A stretch of 64,000 nucleotides of DNA, taken from contig NZ_CP132480.1 of assembly GCF_030770395.1 (NCBI RefSeq), forward strand, positions 1,944,891 through 2,008,890. The letters run 5' to 3'. The stretch's first letter is position 1; each line of letters begins with the position of its first letter. Source of the stretch: Telluria beijingensis. GTDB lineage: Bacteria > Pseudomonadota > Gammaproteobacteria > Burkholderiales > Burkholderiaceae_D. The notes under the pieces are model-generated. The model was not told the DNA's origin. It ran no database searches and saw nothing but the letters and a program-made list of their open reading frames with translations. The translations under genes were made by a program, and so were the position numbers. Below are positions 19,063-27,668 of the stretch, one piece after another.

Positions 19063-21027
19063 TCAGCCCTTCGCGCGTGCGCCCTTGCGGCGCAGCCACA
19101 GCATGGCCGCGAGGGCCGCGCCGCTGAGCCACAGGGTGCCCGGTTCAGGCACTTCGGTCGGCGGATCTTCCGGAATCTCGGGCAACTCCGGGTCTCCCGG
19201 CGGAACGACCGGTGGCAGCGGATCGACCGGTGGCTGCGGTGGCTGCGGTGGCTGCGGCGGCTGCGGTGGCTGCGGCGGCTGCGGTGGCGGATCGACCGGT
19301 GGCAGCGGATCGACCGGCGGCTGCGGCGGATTGACAGGTGGCTGCGGATCGACAGGCGGCTGCGGCGGCTGCGGCGGATTGACCGGTGGCTGCGGATCGA
19401 CAGGCGGCTGCGGTGGCTGCGGCGGATTGACCGGTGGCTGCGGATCGACAGGCGGCTGCGGTGGCTGCGGCGGATTGACCGGTGGCTGCGGATCGACAGG
19501 CGGCTGCGGTGGCTGCGGCGGATTGACCGGTGGCTGCGGATCGACAGGCGGCTGCGGTGGCTGCGGCGGATTGACCGGTGGCTGCGGATCGACAGGCGGC
19601 TGCGGTGGCTGCGGCGGATTGACCGGTGGCTGCGGATCGACAGGCGGCTGCGGTGGCTGCGGCGGATTGACCGGTGGCTGCGGATCGACAGGCGGCTGCG
19701 GTGGCTGCGGCGGATTGACCGGTGGCTGCGGATCGACAGGCGGCTGCGGTGGCTGCGGCGGATTGACCGGTGGCTGCGGATCGACAGGCGGCTGCGGTGG
19801 CTGCGGCGGATTGACCGGTGGCTGCGGATCGACAGGCGGCTGCGGTGGCTGCGGCGGATTGACCGGTGGCTGCGGATCGACAGGCGGCTGCGGTGGCTGC
19901 GGCGGATTGACCGGTGGCTGCGGATCGACAGGCGGCTGCGGTGGCTGCGGCGGATTGACCGGTGGCTGCGGATCGACAGGCGGCTGCGGTGGCTGCGGCG
20001 GATTGACCGGTGGCTGCGGATCGACAGGCGGCTGCGGCGGCTGCGGCGGATTGACCGGTGGCTGCGGATCGACAGGCGGCTGCGGCGGCTGCGGCGGATT
20101 GACTGGTGGCAGCGGATCGGCCGGCGGCGTGATCGTCGTCGGCGGCGTGGTCGTCGGCGGCGTGATGGTCGTCGGCGGCGTCGTCGGCGGCGGCGGAGTG
20201 CCGGTTTCGGCGCCCGGATCGTCGATCCTGCCGCCGCCATAGATGGGCGGAATCCCCGGCGAGTTGGCGACCGGCATGAAACCGCGCCCGGCCGGCGCGG
20301 GCACACCCGCGGTCGGCGCCACCAGGCCGGCGCCGTACGGGAAGCTCGCGGTCTGGAAGCGCTGCCCCGGCGCGCCGTCATCCAGCCCGTCCACCGCGGC
20401 CGCCACGGCCATCGGGCCGCCGCCGCCCTCGACCACGAAGGAGTCGAGCTCGCTCTCGGCCGGGCCGTGGGCTTCGACCGGGAACATGGGAACGTCGGAA
20501 ATCCGGTTGGCGCAGCGCGCCCGCATTTCGTTCTCGCCGTCGGTCAACAGGGTTTCGCCCGGCGCCAGCATGAGTTTTTTACGGGTCCAGTACACCTGGT
20601 CGCCCTTGCGGTACGACACGTACACGGCGCGCGGCGCGGTGACGGTCACCGCGCGGGCATTTGCGACATTGAAGCCCGCATAGTGCGCCGCGACCACGGC
20701 ATCAGCCTGGATGACGCGCGCCAGTTCGGCCTTGTCCGCCACGCCGCCGGGAATGATCGAGTACGGATAGATGCGCCGCGCCGCGCCCTGTTCGGCGCCG
20801 GGCGCCGGATTTCCGGCAGCCGGCGCCAGCAGCATCTGTGCGTTGCCGCCAACATGGGTGACCTCGTCGAGCTGACGCCGCAGCTTCGGCCAGTCGATGT
20901 CTAACGGTGGCGCCAATACGCCCGCCACGCCGGCGGCGACGCCGAAAACGGCGAGCACGGCCATGCGCTTCTCGCGCTGCGAGGCCTTTTCCAGGCGACG
21001 GGTATAAGCAGAGTGGCGGCGGTCCAT
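19063..21027 (-). CDS. PEP-CTERM anchored protein with long Pro-rich 16-residue repeats
   Basis: A 654-residue surface-type protein. An N-terminal hydrophobic segment (MAVLAVFGVAAGVAGVLA, about residues 22-39) follows a basic start. A globular part covers about 40-270 and is not recognised. Then a Thr/Pro linker leads into about 16 copies of PPVNPPQPPQPPVDPQ. The C-terminus has VPEPGTLWLSGAALAAMLWL followed by RRKGA, a canonical PEP-CTERM sorting signal that exosortase (EpsH) should cleave. It is probably exported to the envelope or extracellular matrix. Met22 is an alternative start. No exosortase gene is in the window. Confidence 0.8.
   Translation of the reverse strand: MDRRHSAYTRRLEKASQREKRMAVLAVFGVAAGVAGVLAPPLDIDWPKLRRQLDEVTHVGGNAQMLLAPAAGNPAPGAEQGAARRIYPYSIIPGGVADKAELARVIQADAVVAAHYAGFNVANARAVTVTAPRAVYVSYRKGDQVYWTRKKLMLAPGETLLTDGENEMRARCANRISDVPMFPVEAHGPAESELDSFVVEGGGGPMAVAAAVDGLDDGAPGQRFQTASFPYGAGLVAPTAGVPAPAGRGFMPVANSPGIPPIYGGGRIDDPGAETGTPPPPTTPPTTITPPTTTPPTTITPPADPLPPVNPPQPPQPPVDPQPPVNPPQPPQPPVDPQPPVNPPQPPQPPVDPQPPVNPPQPPQPPVDPQPPVNPPQPPQPPVDPQPPVNPPQPPQPPVDPQPPVNPPQPPQPPVDPQPPVNPPQPPQPPVDPQPPVNPPQPPQPPVDPQPPVNPPQPPQPPVDPQPPVNPPQPPQPPVDPQPPVNPPQPPQPPVDPQPPVNPPQPPQPPVDPQPPVNPPQPPQPPVDPQPPVNPPQPPQPPVDPQPPVNPPQPPQPPVDPQPPVNPPQPPVDPLPPVDPPPQPPQPPQPPQPPQPPQPPVDPLPPVVPPGDPELPEIPEDPPTEVPEPGTLWLSGAALAAMLWLRRKGARAKG
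19325..20105 (-). repeat. 48-nt tandem repeat array within the PEP-CTERM gene
   Basis: The motif GGCGGATTGAC recurs at an exact 48-nt period from about 19326 to 20094, 17 occurrences and 16 full units. Most units look identical, with single-base variants only near the ends. Each unit encodes 16 residues in frame. The homogeneity suggests recent expansion or gene conversion. Confidence 0.9.
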
Positions 21028-21285
21028 GCTGTGCTTCTGGTAGGAGTGATCCTACAGAATAGCATTATTTCTACAAATAAATTCCAGTTCTGTGGTGAAA
21101 AATGTGATTTCGTGGCGAAAACCACGAATTACTTTCCGTACAGAAATAACTCTTAAACGCAGCACAAGCTGGCGTTGCAATGGCCTTGATTTTCACCCGG
21201 TTCATGCTGGCCGCTACCCGGCGTGCCGTGTTGCTGGTCGAACACGCATGGTTTACCATGACCGCCTGCCACCACGAGACCCGCC

Positions 21286-21744
21286 ATGTTTCCACGCGCC
21301 GCCATTACCTCTCCCCTGCGCCTGACCATCGCCGCACTCGCACTATGCTGCGCCGTCGCCGGCTGCAAGCGCGCCGAACGCGACACGCCGCCGCCGGCGC
21401 CGCCCGTACCAGCCGCCCAGGCGCCAGTGCAGACGAAAGAAGAAGCGATGGCTTCGCTGCTGGCGCTGCCGGAACTGCAGGCCTGGTCGCAACAGATCGA
21501 ACGGCGCAGCCAGGGCGCGGCGCATGGCGCCGTGATCGAGGACGATCCGATACCGCGCGAAATCAATGGCAAGAAGTATTACCAGCTGAGTTTCGTGGAG
21601 AACCGCGCCGAAGACGCGCGCCGCCGCGAGAGCTTCCTGGTGGCCCAGGACGGTAGCGAGATCCTGGTCGACGACACCGGGTCCGATAACCTGCTCAGCC
21701 TCCAGGAATGGCGCCGCACGATCGAGCGCGTCGACATCAAGTGA
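21286..21744 (+). CDS. Hypothetical lipoprotein
   Basis: A 152-residue protein with a lipoprotein signal: LTIAALALCCAVAGC with the lipid-modified Cys at about residue 27. A Pro/Ala linker (TPPPAPPVPAAQAPVQ) follows, then a small domain rich in charged residues with the segment NGKKYYQLSFVENR. No family is recognised. It should be processed by Lgt/Lsp and reside in the outer or inner membrane facing the periplasm. The gap 21028-21285 before it holds two perfect stem-loops and is described under findings. Confidence 0.65.
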   Translation: MFPRAAITSPLRLTIAALALCCAVAGCKRAERDTPPPAPPVPAAQAPVQTKEEAMASLLALPELQAWSQQIERRSQGAAHGAVIEDDPIPREINGKKYYQLSFVENRAEDARRRESFLVAQDGSEILVDDTGSDNLLSLQEWRRTIERVDIK

Positions 21745-21775
21745 ATCGCTGACCAGCCGCTGAAGGACGCATGCA

Positions 21776-22204
21776 ATGACGACTGTCGATGTGAACGACC
21801 TTGAAACCGCAATGACCTTGACTGACGCCGGCACGGGCGCCGAAGCCTGGGTTTGCCGTGACACTGGCGCGGTACTGATCCGGTCGGACGAGGTTGGCGA
21901 GCCTGCAGGCCCTGTCCCCGCGGATGTTGACGATGGCGACCGCTACGTGCCCGTCCCTTCGGCTCGCGACCTGCACCTGGGACAGGCGCTGGTCTTCGAC
22001 TTCGTCCGAGCCGAGATCCCGAGCGAGTACGATGCGGTGCGTGAGATCTTTCGCCGACCCGGCGCCTACGGGCGCTATTCGCGGCTTCTGGACGGCCTCG
22101 GTCTGCGCGATCGCTGGCACCAATACCGCGATGAACGAACCAGGGCGGCACTGAATGCCTGGTGCGACGATAACGGGTTCACGTTGGCAGGATTGCCGGC
22201 TTAG
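21776..22204 (+). CDS. UPF0158-like protein
   Basis: A 142-residue soluble protein. The opening VDVNDLETAMTLTD, then AWVCRDTGAVLI, and the later LGQALVFDFVRAEIP and DRWHQYRDERTRAALNAWC resemble the UPF0158 family of small proteins of unknown function. AAGGA lies about ten bases before the ATG. It follows the lipoprotein gene by 31 bases on the same strand. The family call is moderate because it was made by eye. Confidence 0.55.
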   Translation: MTTVDVNDLETAMTLTDAGTGAEAWVCRDTGAVLIRSDEVGEPAGPVPADVDDGDRYVPVPSARDLHLGQALVFDFVRAEIPSEYDAVREIFRRPGAYGRYSRLLDGLGLRDRWHQYRDERTRAALNAWCDDNGFTLAGLPA

Positions 22205-22221
22205 CCATCCACCCCGTTCAT

Positions 22222-24075
22222 TCAGCTGTCCAGGTGAGAAATCAGCAGCCGGCGCGGGTCTTGCCCCGACTCCGGCCCATGCTGGCCATCGACCGAGATC
22301 CCCACCGCCATGATGTCGATCAGCAGCAGCTGCAGGATGCGCGAGATCATCGACAGGAAGCTGGTGCTGTCCTCGGAGTGATCCACCGCCAGGCACACGC
22401 TGGCCTTGCGCGCCAGCGGCGACTGGCTGTTGCTGATCGCGATCACGTCGGCGCCGGCGGCGCGCGCGATGTCCACCGCCTGCAGCAGCTCGGGCAGGCC
22501 GCCCGAATTCGAGACCGCGATCACCACGTCGCCCGGCCCCAGCAGGCCGGCGGCCAAGGTGAACAGGTGGGCATCGCCATACAGCGCGGTCGGAATGCGA
22601 AAGCGGAAGAACTTGTGCTGGCCATCCAGCGCCACCGCGCGTGAATTACCGAGCGCGTAGAACTCGACCCGGCGCGCCTTGCTCACCAGTTCGATCGCGC
22701 GGTCGAGCGAGCGCACGTCCAGCTGGTCGCGGAAGCGCAGGATCGCCGACACCGTGTTGTCGATCACCTTGGCCGACAGGTCGTGGGTACTGTCGCTCAT
22801 CCGCACCTGGCTGTGGCGCACCGGGATGGCGCCGGTCAGGCTGCTGGCGAACTTCAGCTTGAATTCGGCCAGGCCCTGGAAGCCCAGCGAACGGCAGAAG
22901 CGGATCACGGTCGGCTGGCTCACATCCGCCAGGCGCGCGATCTCGGCGATCGGCTCGTTGAGCACCGTGCGCGGATGCTCGAGCACGAGCGTCGCCACGC
23001 GCGCCTCGGCCGGCGACAGCTCTTGCCGCAGCTGGCCGATGCGCTCCATCAGCGTGTTGGCGCCGCTGCGGCCGCGCAGGTGCTCGGCCAGAATGGTCGC
23101 CACGCCGTGGAAGGCGGGGTTCGGCGTGACGATCACATAGGTCGGGATGTTCGCCAGGTAGTCCGAGAACCGCCCCTTGGCCTCGAAGCGGGTGCGGAAC
23201 GGCGAACGCGCGAACCATTCGCCGAGGCGCGGCACGATGCCGCCGCCGATGTACACGCCGCCGAAGGCGCCCAGCGTCACCGCCAGGTTGGCGGCGGCGC
23301 CGCCCAGCATGCCGCAGAAGCATTCCAGCGTCTCCAGGCACAGCGGGTCATTGGCGTCGAGCGCGCCGGCCACGATAGCGGCCGCGCTGCGAGCCTCGGC
23401 ATCGACGCCGTTGCGGTCGGCCAGCGCGCGGTAGATCACTTCCATGCCCGGCCCCGAGATCAGGCGCTCGTTCGAGACGTGCGGCCATTCGCGCCACGCG
23501 TACTGCAGGATGGCGAACTCGCGCTCGTCGGCCGGCGCGAAATTGACGTGGCCCCCTTCGCTGCCCAGGGTCACGAAACCGTCCGCGGTCGGGATCCCGC
23601 CCGACACGCCCAGGCCCGTGCCCGGCCCCAGCACGCCGATCACGGCGCCGGGGACCGGCGTGCCCGGCCCGACCTGCATCAGGTCTTCGCTCGCGAAGCC
23701 CGGCAGCGCAGTGGCCAGCGCGGTGAAGTCGTTGACGATCAGGAGGGTCGACAGGCCCAGCTCGCGCCGCACCGCGTCGGTCGAGAACTCCCAGGCGCGG
23801 TTGGTCATGCGCACGTAGTCGCCATTGATCGGGTTGGCGACCGCGAACGCGCCGTGGTGCATCCGCACGTCTTCATGGTCGCGCAGGTAATGGCGCAGCA
23901 GCGGGACAATGCCCGCGAAGTCGTCGCAGCGCAGCACCTGGACCGAGCGGAATACGCCCGGCGCGGTCTGCAGCGCGAAGCGCGCATGGGTCGCGCCGAT
24001 GTCGGCCAGCAGGCGCGGTCCGTCGGCGAACGCGGTGCGCGCGAACTTTTCCGGCTCCTGCTGGCCGCCCATCAT
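22222..24075 (-). CDS. Glucokinase-RpiR (HexR-type) fusion protein, copy 1
   Basis: A 617-residue bifunctional protein. Residues 23-334 are a bacterial glucokinase: phosphate loop DIGATHARF (25-33), catalytic Asp in LIVNDFTAL (Asp116) and GPGTGLGVSGG. Residues 340-415 are an RpiR-type helix-turn-helix (EPIAEIARLADVSQPTVIRF). Residues 465-595 are a SIS sugar-phosphate sensor domain. It would phosphorylate cytoplasmic glucose and also bind DNA in response to a phosphorylated sugar. Its start overlaps the stop of the alpha-glucosidase gene (ATGA), so enzyme and kinase are translationally coupled. A paralogue lies at 34298-36163. Confidence 0.92.
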   Translation of the reverse strand: MMGGQQEPEKFARTAFADGPRLLADIGATHARFALQTAPGVFRSVQVLRCDDFAGIVPLLRHYLRDHEDVRMHHGAFAVANPINGDYVRMTNRAWEFSTDAVRRELGLSTLLIVNDFTALATALPGFASEDLMQVGPGTPVPGAVIGVLGPGTGLGVSGGIPTADGFVTLGSEGGHVNFAPADEREFAILQYAWREWPHVSNERLISGPGMEVIYRALADRNGVDAEARSAAAIVAGALDANDPLCLETLECFCGMLGGAAANLAVTLGAFGGVYIGGGIVPRLGEWFARSPFRTRFEAKGRFSDYLANIPTYVIVTPNPAFHGVATILAEHLRGRSGANTLMERIGQLRQELSPAEARVATLVLEHPRTVLNEPIAEIARLADVSQPTVIRFCRSLGFQGLAEFKLKFASSLTGAIPVRHSQVRMSDSTHDLSAKVIDNTVSAILRFRDQLDVRSLDRAIELVSKARRVEFYALGNSRAVALDGQHKFFRFRIPTALYGDAHLFTLAAGLLGPGDVVIAVSNSGGLPELLQAVDIARAAGADVIAISNSQSPLARKASVCLAVDHSEDSTSFLSMISRILQLLLIDIMAVGISVDGQHGPESGQDPRRLLISHLDS

Positions 24076-25709
24076 GCGGCCCTCGGCAAGGTGCCGAACC
24101 AGGCGCCGTAAGGCGGCAGGGTCACGCGGCCGGCCTGGGCGCTGCCTGGCAGGCCGACGTCCAGCTGCGATGCGCCATCGCTTGCCGGCCAGTCGAAGCT
24201 CACTGGCGCGTTCGACAGGTTGAAGGCGGCCAGCACGCCCGGATGGCCATCGAGGTCGCGCCGCAGCGCCAGCACCGGTTCCGGCGCATCGATGAAGGCG
24301 ATCTCGCCGCGCGTCAGCTGCGGCATGGTGCGGCGCAGGGCGATGAAGCGGCGCTGGAAGTTCAGCATCGAGTCCGGATCGCGGTCTTGCAGGTCGACCG
24401 CCGCGGCGGCGTGCGAGGGTTCCACCGGCAGCCATGGCTTGCCCTCGGTGAAGCCGGCGTGGGGGGCGTCGGCCTGCCACGGCATCGGAGTGCGGCAGCC
24501 GTCGCGGCCCTTGAACTCGGGCCAGAAGGTGATGCCGTACGGGTCCTGCAGCAGTTCGAACGGCACGTCGGCTTCGTGCAGCGCCAGCTCGTCGCCCTGG
24601 TACAGGCAGGGCGTGCCCTTGAGCGACAGCTGCATCGCCAGCACCATCTTGGCGAAGTCGCGGGTGGCCTGCGGGCCGCCCCAGCGGGTCATCACGCGGA
24701 TCGCGTCGTGGTTGCCGACCGACCAGGAAGCCCAGCCCTCTTCGACGCGGCGTTCGAAGTCTTCGACCTGGGCGCGGATATGGGCGGCCGTGAACACCGG
24801 GGTCAGGAAGTTGAAGCTGTAGGCCATGTGCAGCTTGTTCCCGCCCGCCATGTACTCGTTCATCTGGGCCAGCGCATCGTCCGAGCTGATCTCGCCGATC
24901 GAGACGGCGCCGAATTCGTCCAGCTGCGCGCGCAGCTTTTCCATGAAGGCGACGTTCTCTGGCTGGGTCTTGTCGTAGATGTGGGCCTGCATGCCGTACG
25001 GGTTCACGTCGGTCACGGTCGAAGTGTCGCGCACCAGCGCCGGCGGATTGCTGCGCAGCTGGCGGTCGTGGAAGTGGAAAACGCAGGCATCCATGCGCAC
25101 GCCGTCGACGCCGCGCTCGAGCCAGAAACGCTGGGCCGCCAGGTGGGCCTTCTGCACGTCCGGGTTGTGGAAGTTCAGCTGCGGCTGGCTCACCAGGAAG
25201 TTGTGCATATAGTACTGCTTGCGGCGGGTATCCCATTGCCAGGCCGAGCCGCCGAACACCGACAGCCAGTTATTCGGCGGATTGCCGTCCGGGAGCGGAT
25301 CGGACCAGACATACCAGTCCGATTTCGGATTGTCGCGGTTCGAGCGGCTCTCGACGAACCAGGGGTGGGTGTCGGCAGTGTGCGACATCACCTGGTCGAT
25401 CATGATCTTCAGGCCCAGGCCGTGCGCCTTGGCGACCAGGCGGTCGAAGTCGTCCAGCGTGCCGAACATCGGATCGACGTCGCAGTAGTCGGCGATGTCG
25501 TAGCCGAAGTCGCGCATTGGCGAGGTGAAGAACGGCGACAGCCAGACGATGTCCACGCCCAGGCTCGCGATGTAGTCGAGCTTCTCGGTGATGCCGGCCA
25601 GGTCGCCGATGCCGTCGCCATTGCTGTCATAGTAGCTGCGCGGGTAAACCTGGTAGATGATGGCGTCGCGCCACCAGTTCGGATTCGTCGTCGTCGAGAT
25701 CTGGGTCAT
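24072..25709 (-). CDS. Cytoplasmic alpha-glucosidase (GH13, oligo-1,6-glucosidase type)
   Basis: A 545-residue GH13 enzyme without signal peptide. It opens with NWWRDAIIYQVYPRSYYDSN. Conserved regions are DQVMSH (105-110), GVRMDACVF with the nucleophile Asp (about 205), IGEISSD with the acid Glu (about 270) and SVGNHDAIR. It should release glucose from maltose, maltodextrins or isomaltose in the cytoplasm; the linkage preference cannot be read. The ATG at 25709 is used because the 34 extra upstream residues do not fit the family. The glucokinase-RpiR gene follows with a four-base overlap. The divergent region upstream carries candidate operators. Confidence 0.92.
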   Translation of the reverse strand: MTQISTTTNPNWWRDAIIYQVYPRSYYDSNGDGIGDLAGITEKLDYIASLGVDIVWLSPFFTSPMRDFGYDIADYCDVDPMFGTLDDFDRLVAKAHGLGLKIMIDQVMSHTADTHPWFVESRSNRDNPKSDWYVWSDPLPDGNPPNNWLSVFGGSAWQWDTRRKQYYMHNFLVSQPQLNFHNPDVQKAHLAAQRFWLERGVDGVRMDACVFHFHDRQLRSNPPALVRDTSTVTDVNPYGMQAHIYDKTQPENVAFMEKLRAQLDEFGAVSIGEISSDDALAQMNEYMAGGNKLHMAYSFNFLTPVFTAAHIRAQVEDFERRVEEGWASWSVGNHDAIRVMTRWGGPQATRDFAKMVLAMQLSLKGTPCLYQGDELALHEADVPFELLQDPYGITFWPEFKGRDGCRTPMPWQADAPHAGFTEGKPWLPVEPSHAAAAVDLQDRDPDSMLNFQRRFIALRRTMPQLTRGEIAFIDAPEPVLALRRDLDGHPGVLAAFNLSNAPVSFDWPASDGASQLDVGLPGSAQAGRVTLPPYGAWFGTLPRAA

Positions 25710-25825
25710 GGCTGGTCCGTGGTTTGGAATTCTAGGCAATATACAGGACGCAACAAAACTTGACAATTCCGCCGGATTTCCCATTTTTCGCCTTTTATTC
25801 TTCTCTTTCAAAGACTTAAGAGGAC

Positions 25826-25837
25826 GAAAACGTTTCC
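25826..25837. promoter_or_regulatory. LacI-family-like palindrome in the divergent promoter
   Basis: GAAAACGTTTCC has the AAACGTTT core typical of LacI/GalR operators. It lies 117 bases before the alpha-glucosidase start and 130 before the transporter start. The rest of 25710-25966 is AT-richer than the genome and holds the TGTAGT-type site at 25852. Confidence 0.4.
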
Positions 25838-25851
25838 ACCGGCGAAGTCTT

Positions 25852-25866
25852 CGTAACTAAACTACG
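25852..25866. promoter_or_regulatory. TGTAGT-N3-ACTACA type operator candidate
   Basis: CGTAACTAAACTACG matches the pseudo-palindrome at 9 of 12 defined positions. It lies between the divergent alpha-glucosidase and POT transporter genes. Confidence 0.4.
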
Positions 25867-25966
25867 TCGATATGTTTCTCATTTGTTTCGCAACAATATT
25901 TTTATTGCAAAGACATACGCCCTCGTCATAGCATCGCGTCTGTTTGACATTTCAAGGAAGCGGTCG

Positions 25967-27547
25967 ATGACTGATCTAGCAAAACCAGGCTCCGGGCGCA
26001 TGCCGCGGCAGATCCCCTACATCATTGCCAACGAAGGCTGCGAGCGCTTCAGCTTCTACGGGATGCGCAACATCCTGACGCCCTTCCTGATCACGACGCT
26101 GCTGATGTTCCTGCCGGAAGACATGCGCACCGGCGAAGCCAAGCACGTGTTCCACACCTTCGTCATCGGCGTGTATTTCTTCCCGCTGCTGGGCGGCTGG
26201 CTGGCCGACCGCTACTTCGGCAAGTACAACACGGTGTTCTGGCTCAGCCTCGTGTACTGCGCGGGCCACGCCTGCCTGGCCATCTTCGAGGACAACGTCA
26301 ACGGCTTTTACTTCGGCCTGTTCCTGATCGCACTCGGCTCGGGCGGCATCAAGCCGCTGGTGGCTTCTTTCGTCGGCGACCAGTTCGACCAGACCAACAA
26401 GGACAAGGCGAAGGTCGTGTTCGACGCCTTCTACTGGATCATCAACTTCGGCTCCTTCTTCGCCTCGCTCCTGATGCCGCTGCTGCTGCGCGACTACGGT
26501 CCGGCCTGGGCCTTCGGCGTGCCCGGCATCCTGATGTTCATCGCCACCATGGTGTTCTGGAGCGGCAAGAAGAAATACGTACACGTGCCGCCGTCGCCGC
26601 CGAATCCGCACTCGTTCATGCAGGTGGCGAAGACCGCCCTGCTGGCGAAGGCGCCGGGCCAGGGCCGTCCGGGCCTGAACGTCGCCCTGGTCGGCGCCGC
26701 GGGCGCCGTGGTGTCGCTGGCGATGTCCGTGCAGTGGGGCTTCGTGATCGGCGCCTGCACCGCGCTGGTGCTCCTGATGGCTTTTGGCGGCATCGGCGCC
26801 TCGATGCAACTGGACCGCGCGCGCGGCGTGCATCCGCAAGAAGCGGTGGACGGCGTGCGCGCCGTGCTGCGCATCCTGATCGTGTTCGCGCTGGTGACGC
26901 CGTTCTGGTCGCTGTTCGACCAGAAGGCCTCGACCTGGATCGTGCAGGCCAATGCCATGACCACCCAGGTATCGATCCTGGGCTGGAGCTTCGACGTGAT
27001 CCCGGCCCAGATGCAGGCGCTGAACCCGCTGCTGGTGATGATCCTGATCCCGGTGAACAACCTGCTGCTGTTCCCGCTGCTGCGCAAGCTCGGCATCGAA
27101 CCGTCGCCGCTGCGCCGCATGACCGCCGGCATCGTGCTGTCGGCCGCCGCCTGGATCGTGGTCGGCAACCTGCAGGTCGCACTCGACGCCGGCGATCCGG
27201 TCTCGATCGCCTGGCAGATCGCGCCGTATGCGCTCTTGACCCTGGGCGAGGTGCTGGTCTCGGCGACCGGCCTTGAATTCGCCTACAGCCAGGCCCCGGC
27301 CTCGATGAAGGGCGTGATCATGGCCCTGTGGTACCTGGCCGTCACGGTCGGCAACCTGTGGGTGCTGATCGTGAACGCGAGCGTCAAGAACGAAGCGGTG
27401 GTCGGGTATATCGAAGGCACCGGCATGGGCGTCATGGCCGCGCAGATGTATTTCTTCGCCGGCTTTGCACTGCTGTCGGCGCTGGTGTTCGGCTGGTATG
27501 CGACGCGCTACAAGATGGTCGATCACTATCGCGGGACTGCCGCGTAA
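25967..27547 (+). CDS. POT/PTR-family proton-dependent oligopeptide transporter
   Basis: A 526-residue inner-membrane protein with about 14 hydrophobic segments. The POT signature is visible: ERFSFYGMRNILTPFL (helix 1), GGWLADRYFGKYNTVFW and SGGIKPLVASFVGDQF. These transporters import di- and tripeptides, and some relatives import other small solutes, with protons. AAGGAAG at 25954-25960 sets the start at 25967; the frame is open to 25883. It is divergent from the alpha-glucosidase gene and shares its regulatory region, so control with the glucan genes is plausible. Confidence 0.88.
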   Translation: MTDLAKPGSGRMPRQIPYIIANEGCERFSFYGMRNILTPFLITTLLMFLPEDMRTGEAKHVFHTFVIGVYFFPLLGGWLADRYFGKYNTVFWLSLVYCAGHACLAIFEDNVNGFYFGLFLIALGSGGIKPLVASFVGDQFDQTNKDKAKVVFDAFYWIINFGSFFASLLMPLLLRDYGPAWAFGVPGILMFIATMVFWSGKKKYVHVPPSPPNPHSFMQVAKTALLAKAPGQGRPGLNVALVGAAGAVVSLAMSVQWGFVIGACTALVLLMAFGGIGASMQLDRARGVHPQEAVDGVRAVLRILIVFALVTPFWSLFDQKASTWIVQANAMTTQVSILGWSFDVIPAQMQALNPLLVMILIPVNNLLLFPLLRKLGIEPSPLRRMTAGIVLSAAAWIVVGNLQVALDAGDPVSIAWQIAPYALLTLGEVLVSATGLEFAYSQAPASMKGVIMALWYLAVTVGNLWVLIVNASVKNEAVVGYIEGTGMGVMAAQMYFFAGFALLSALVFGWYATRYKMVDHYRGTAA

Positions 27548-27563
27548 TCCTGCTGCATTGAAC

Positions 27564-27668
27564 GTGGGGTGGACGGCTTGCCGTCCACGCGTTCAACTCC
27601 CTTTCAACTGCCAACCATGGCGGTATTCGCCTGGCGCCTGAACGCGTGGACGGCGAAGCCGTCCACCC
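27564..27668. repeat. REP-like inverted pair before the pullulanase gene
   Basis: GGGTGGACGGC-TTGCCGTCCACGCGTTC at 27567-27595 and its inverted copy ending GAAGCCGTCCACCC at 27640-27668 face each other. The second copy ends one base before the pullulanase ATG. The same pair flanks the other side of that gene at 30406-30512. Confidence 0.75.

Noticed and set aside
19325..20105. Regular 48-nt repeat array, at first sight CRISPR-like
   Set aside because: There are no unique spacers, the period is exact and in frame, and the array codes for a Pro-rich stretch of the PEP-CTERM protein.
22222..25236. 1004-residue reading of the glucokinase-RpiR frame
   Set aside because: The first 387 residues are the alpha-glucosidase gene read in the wrong frame; the family start is at 24075.
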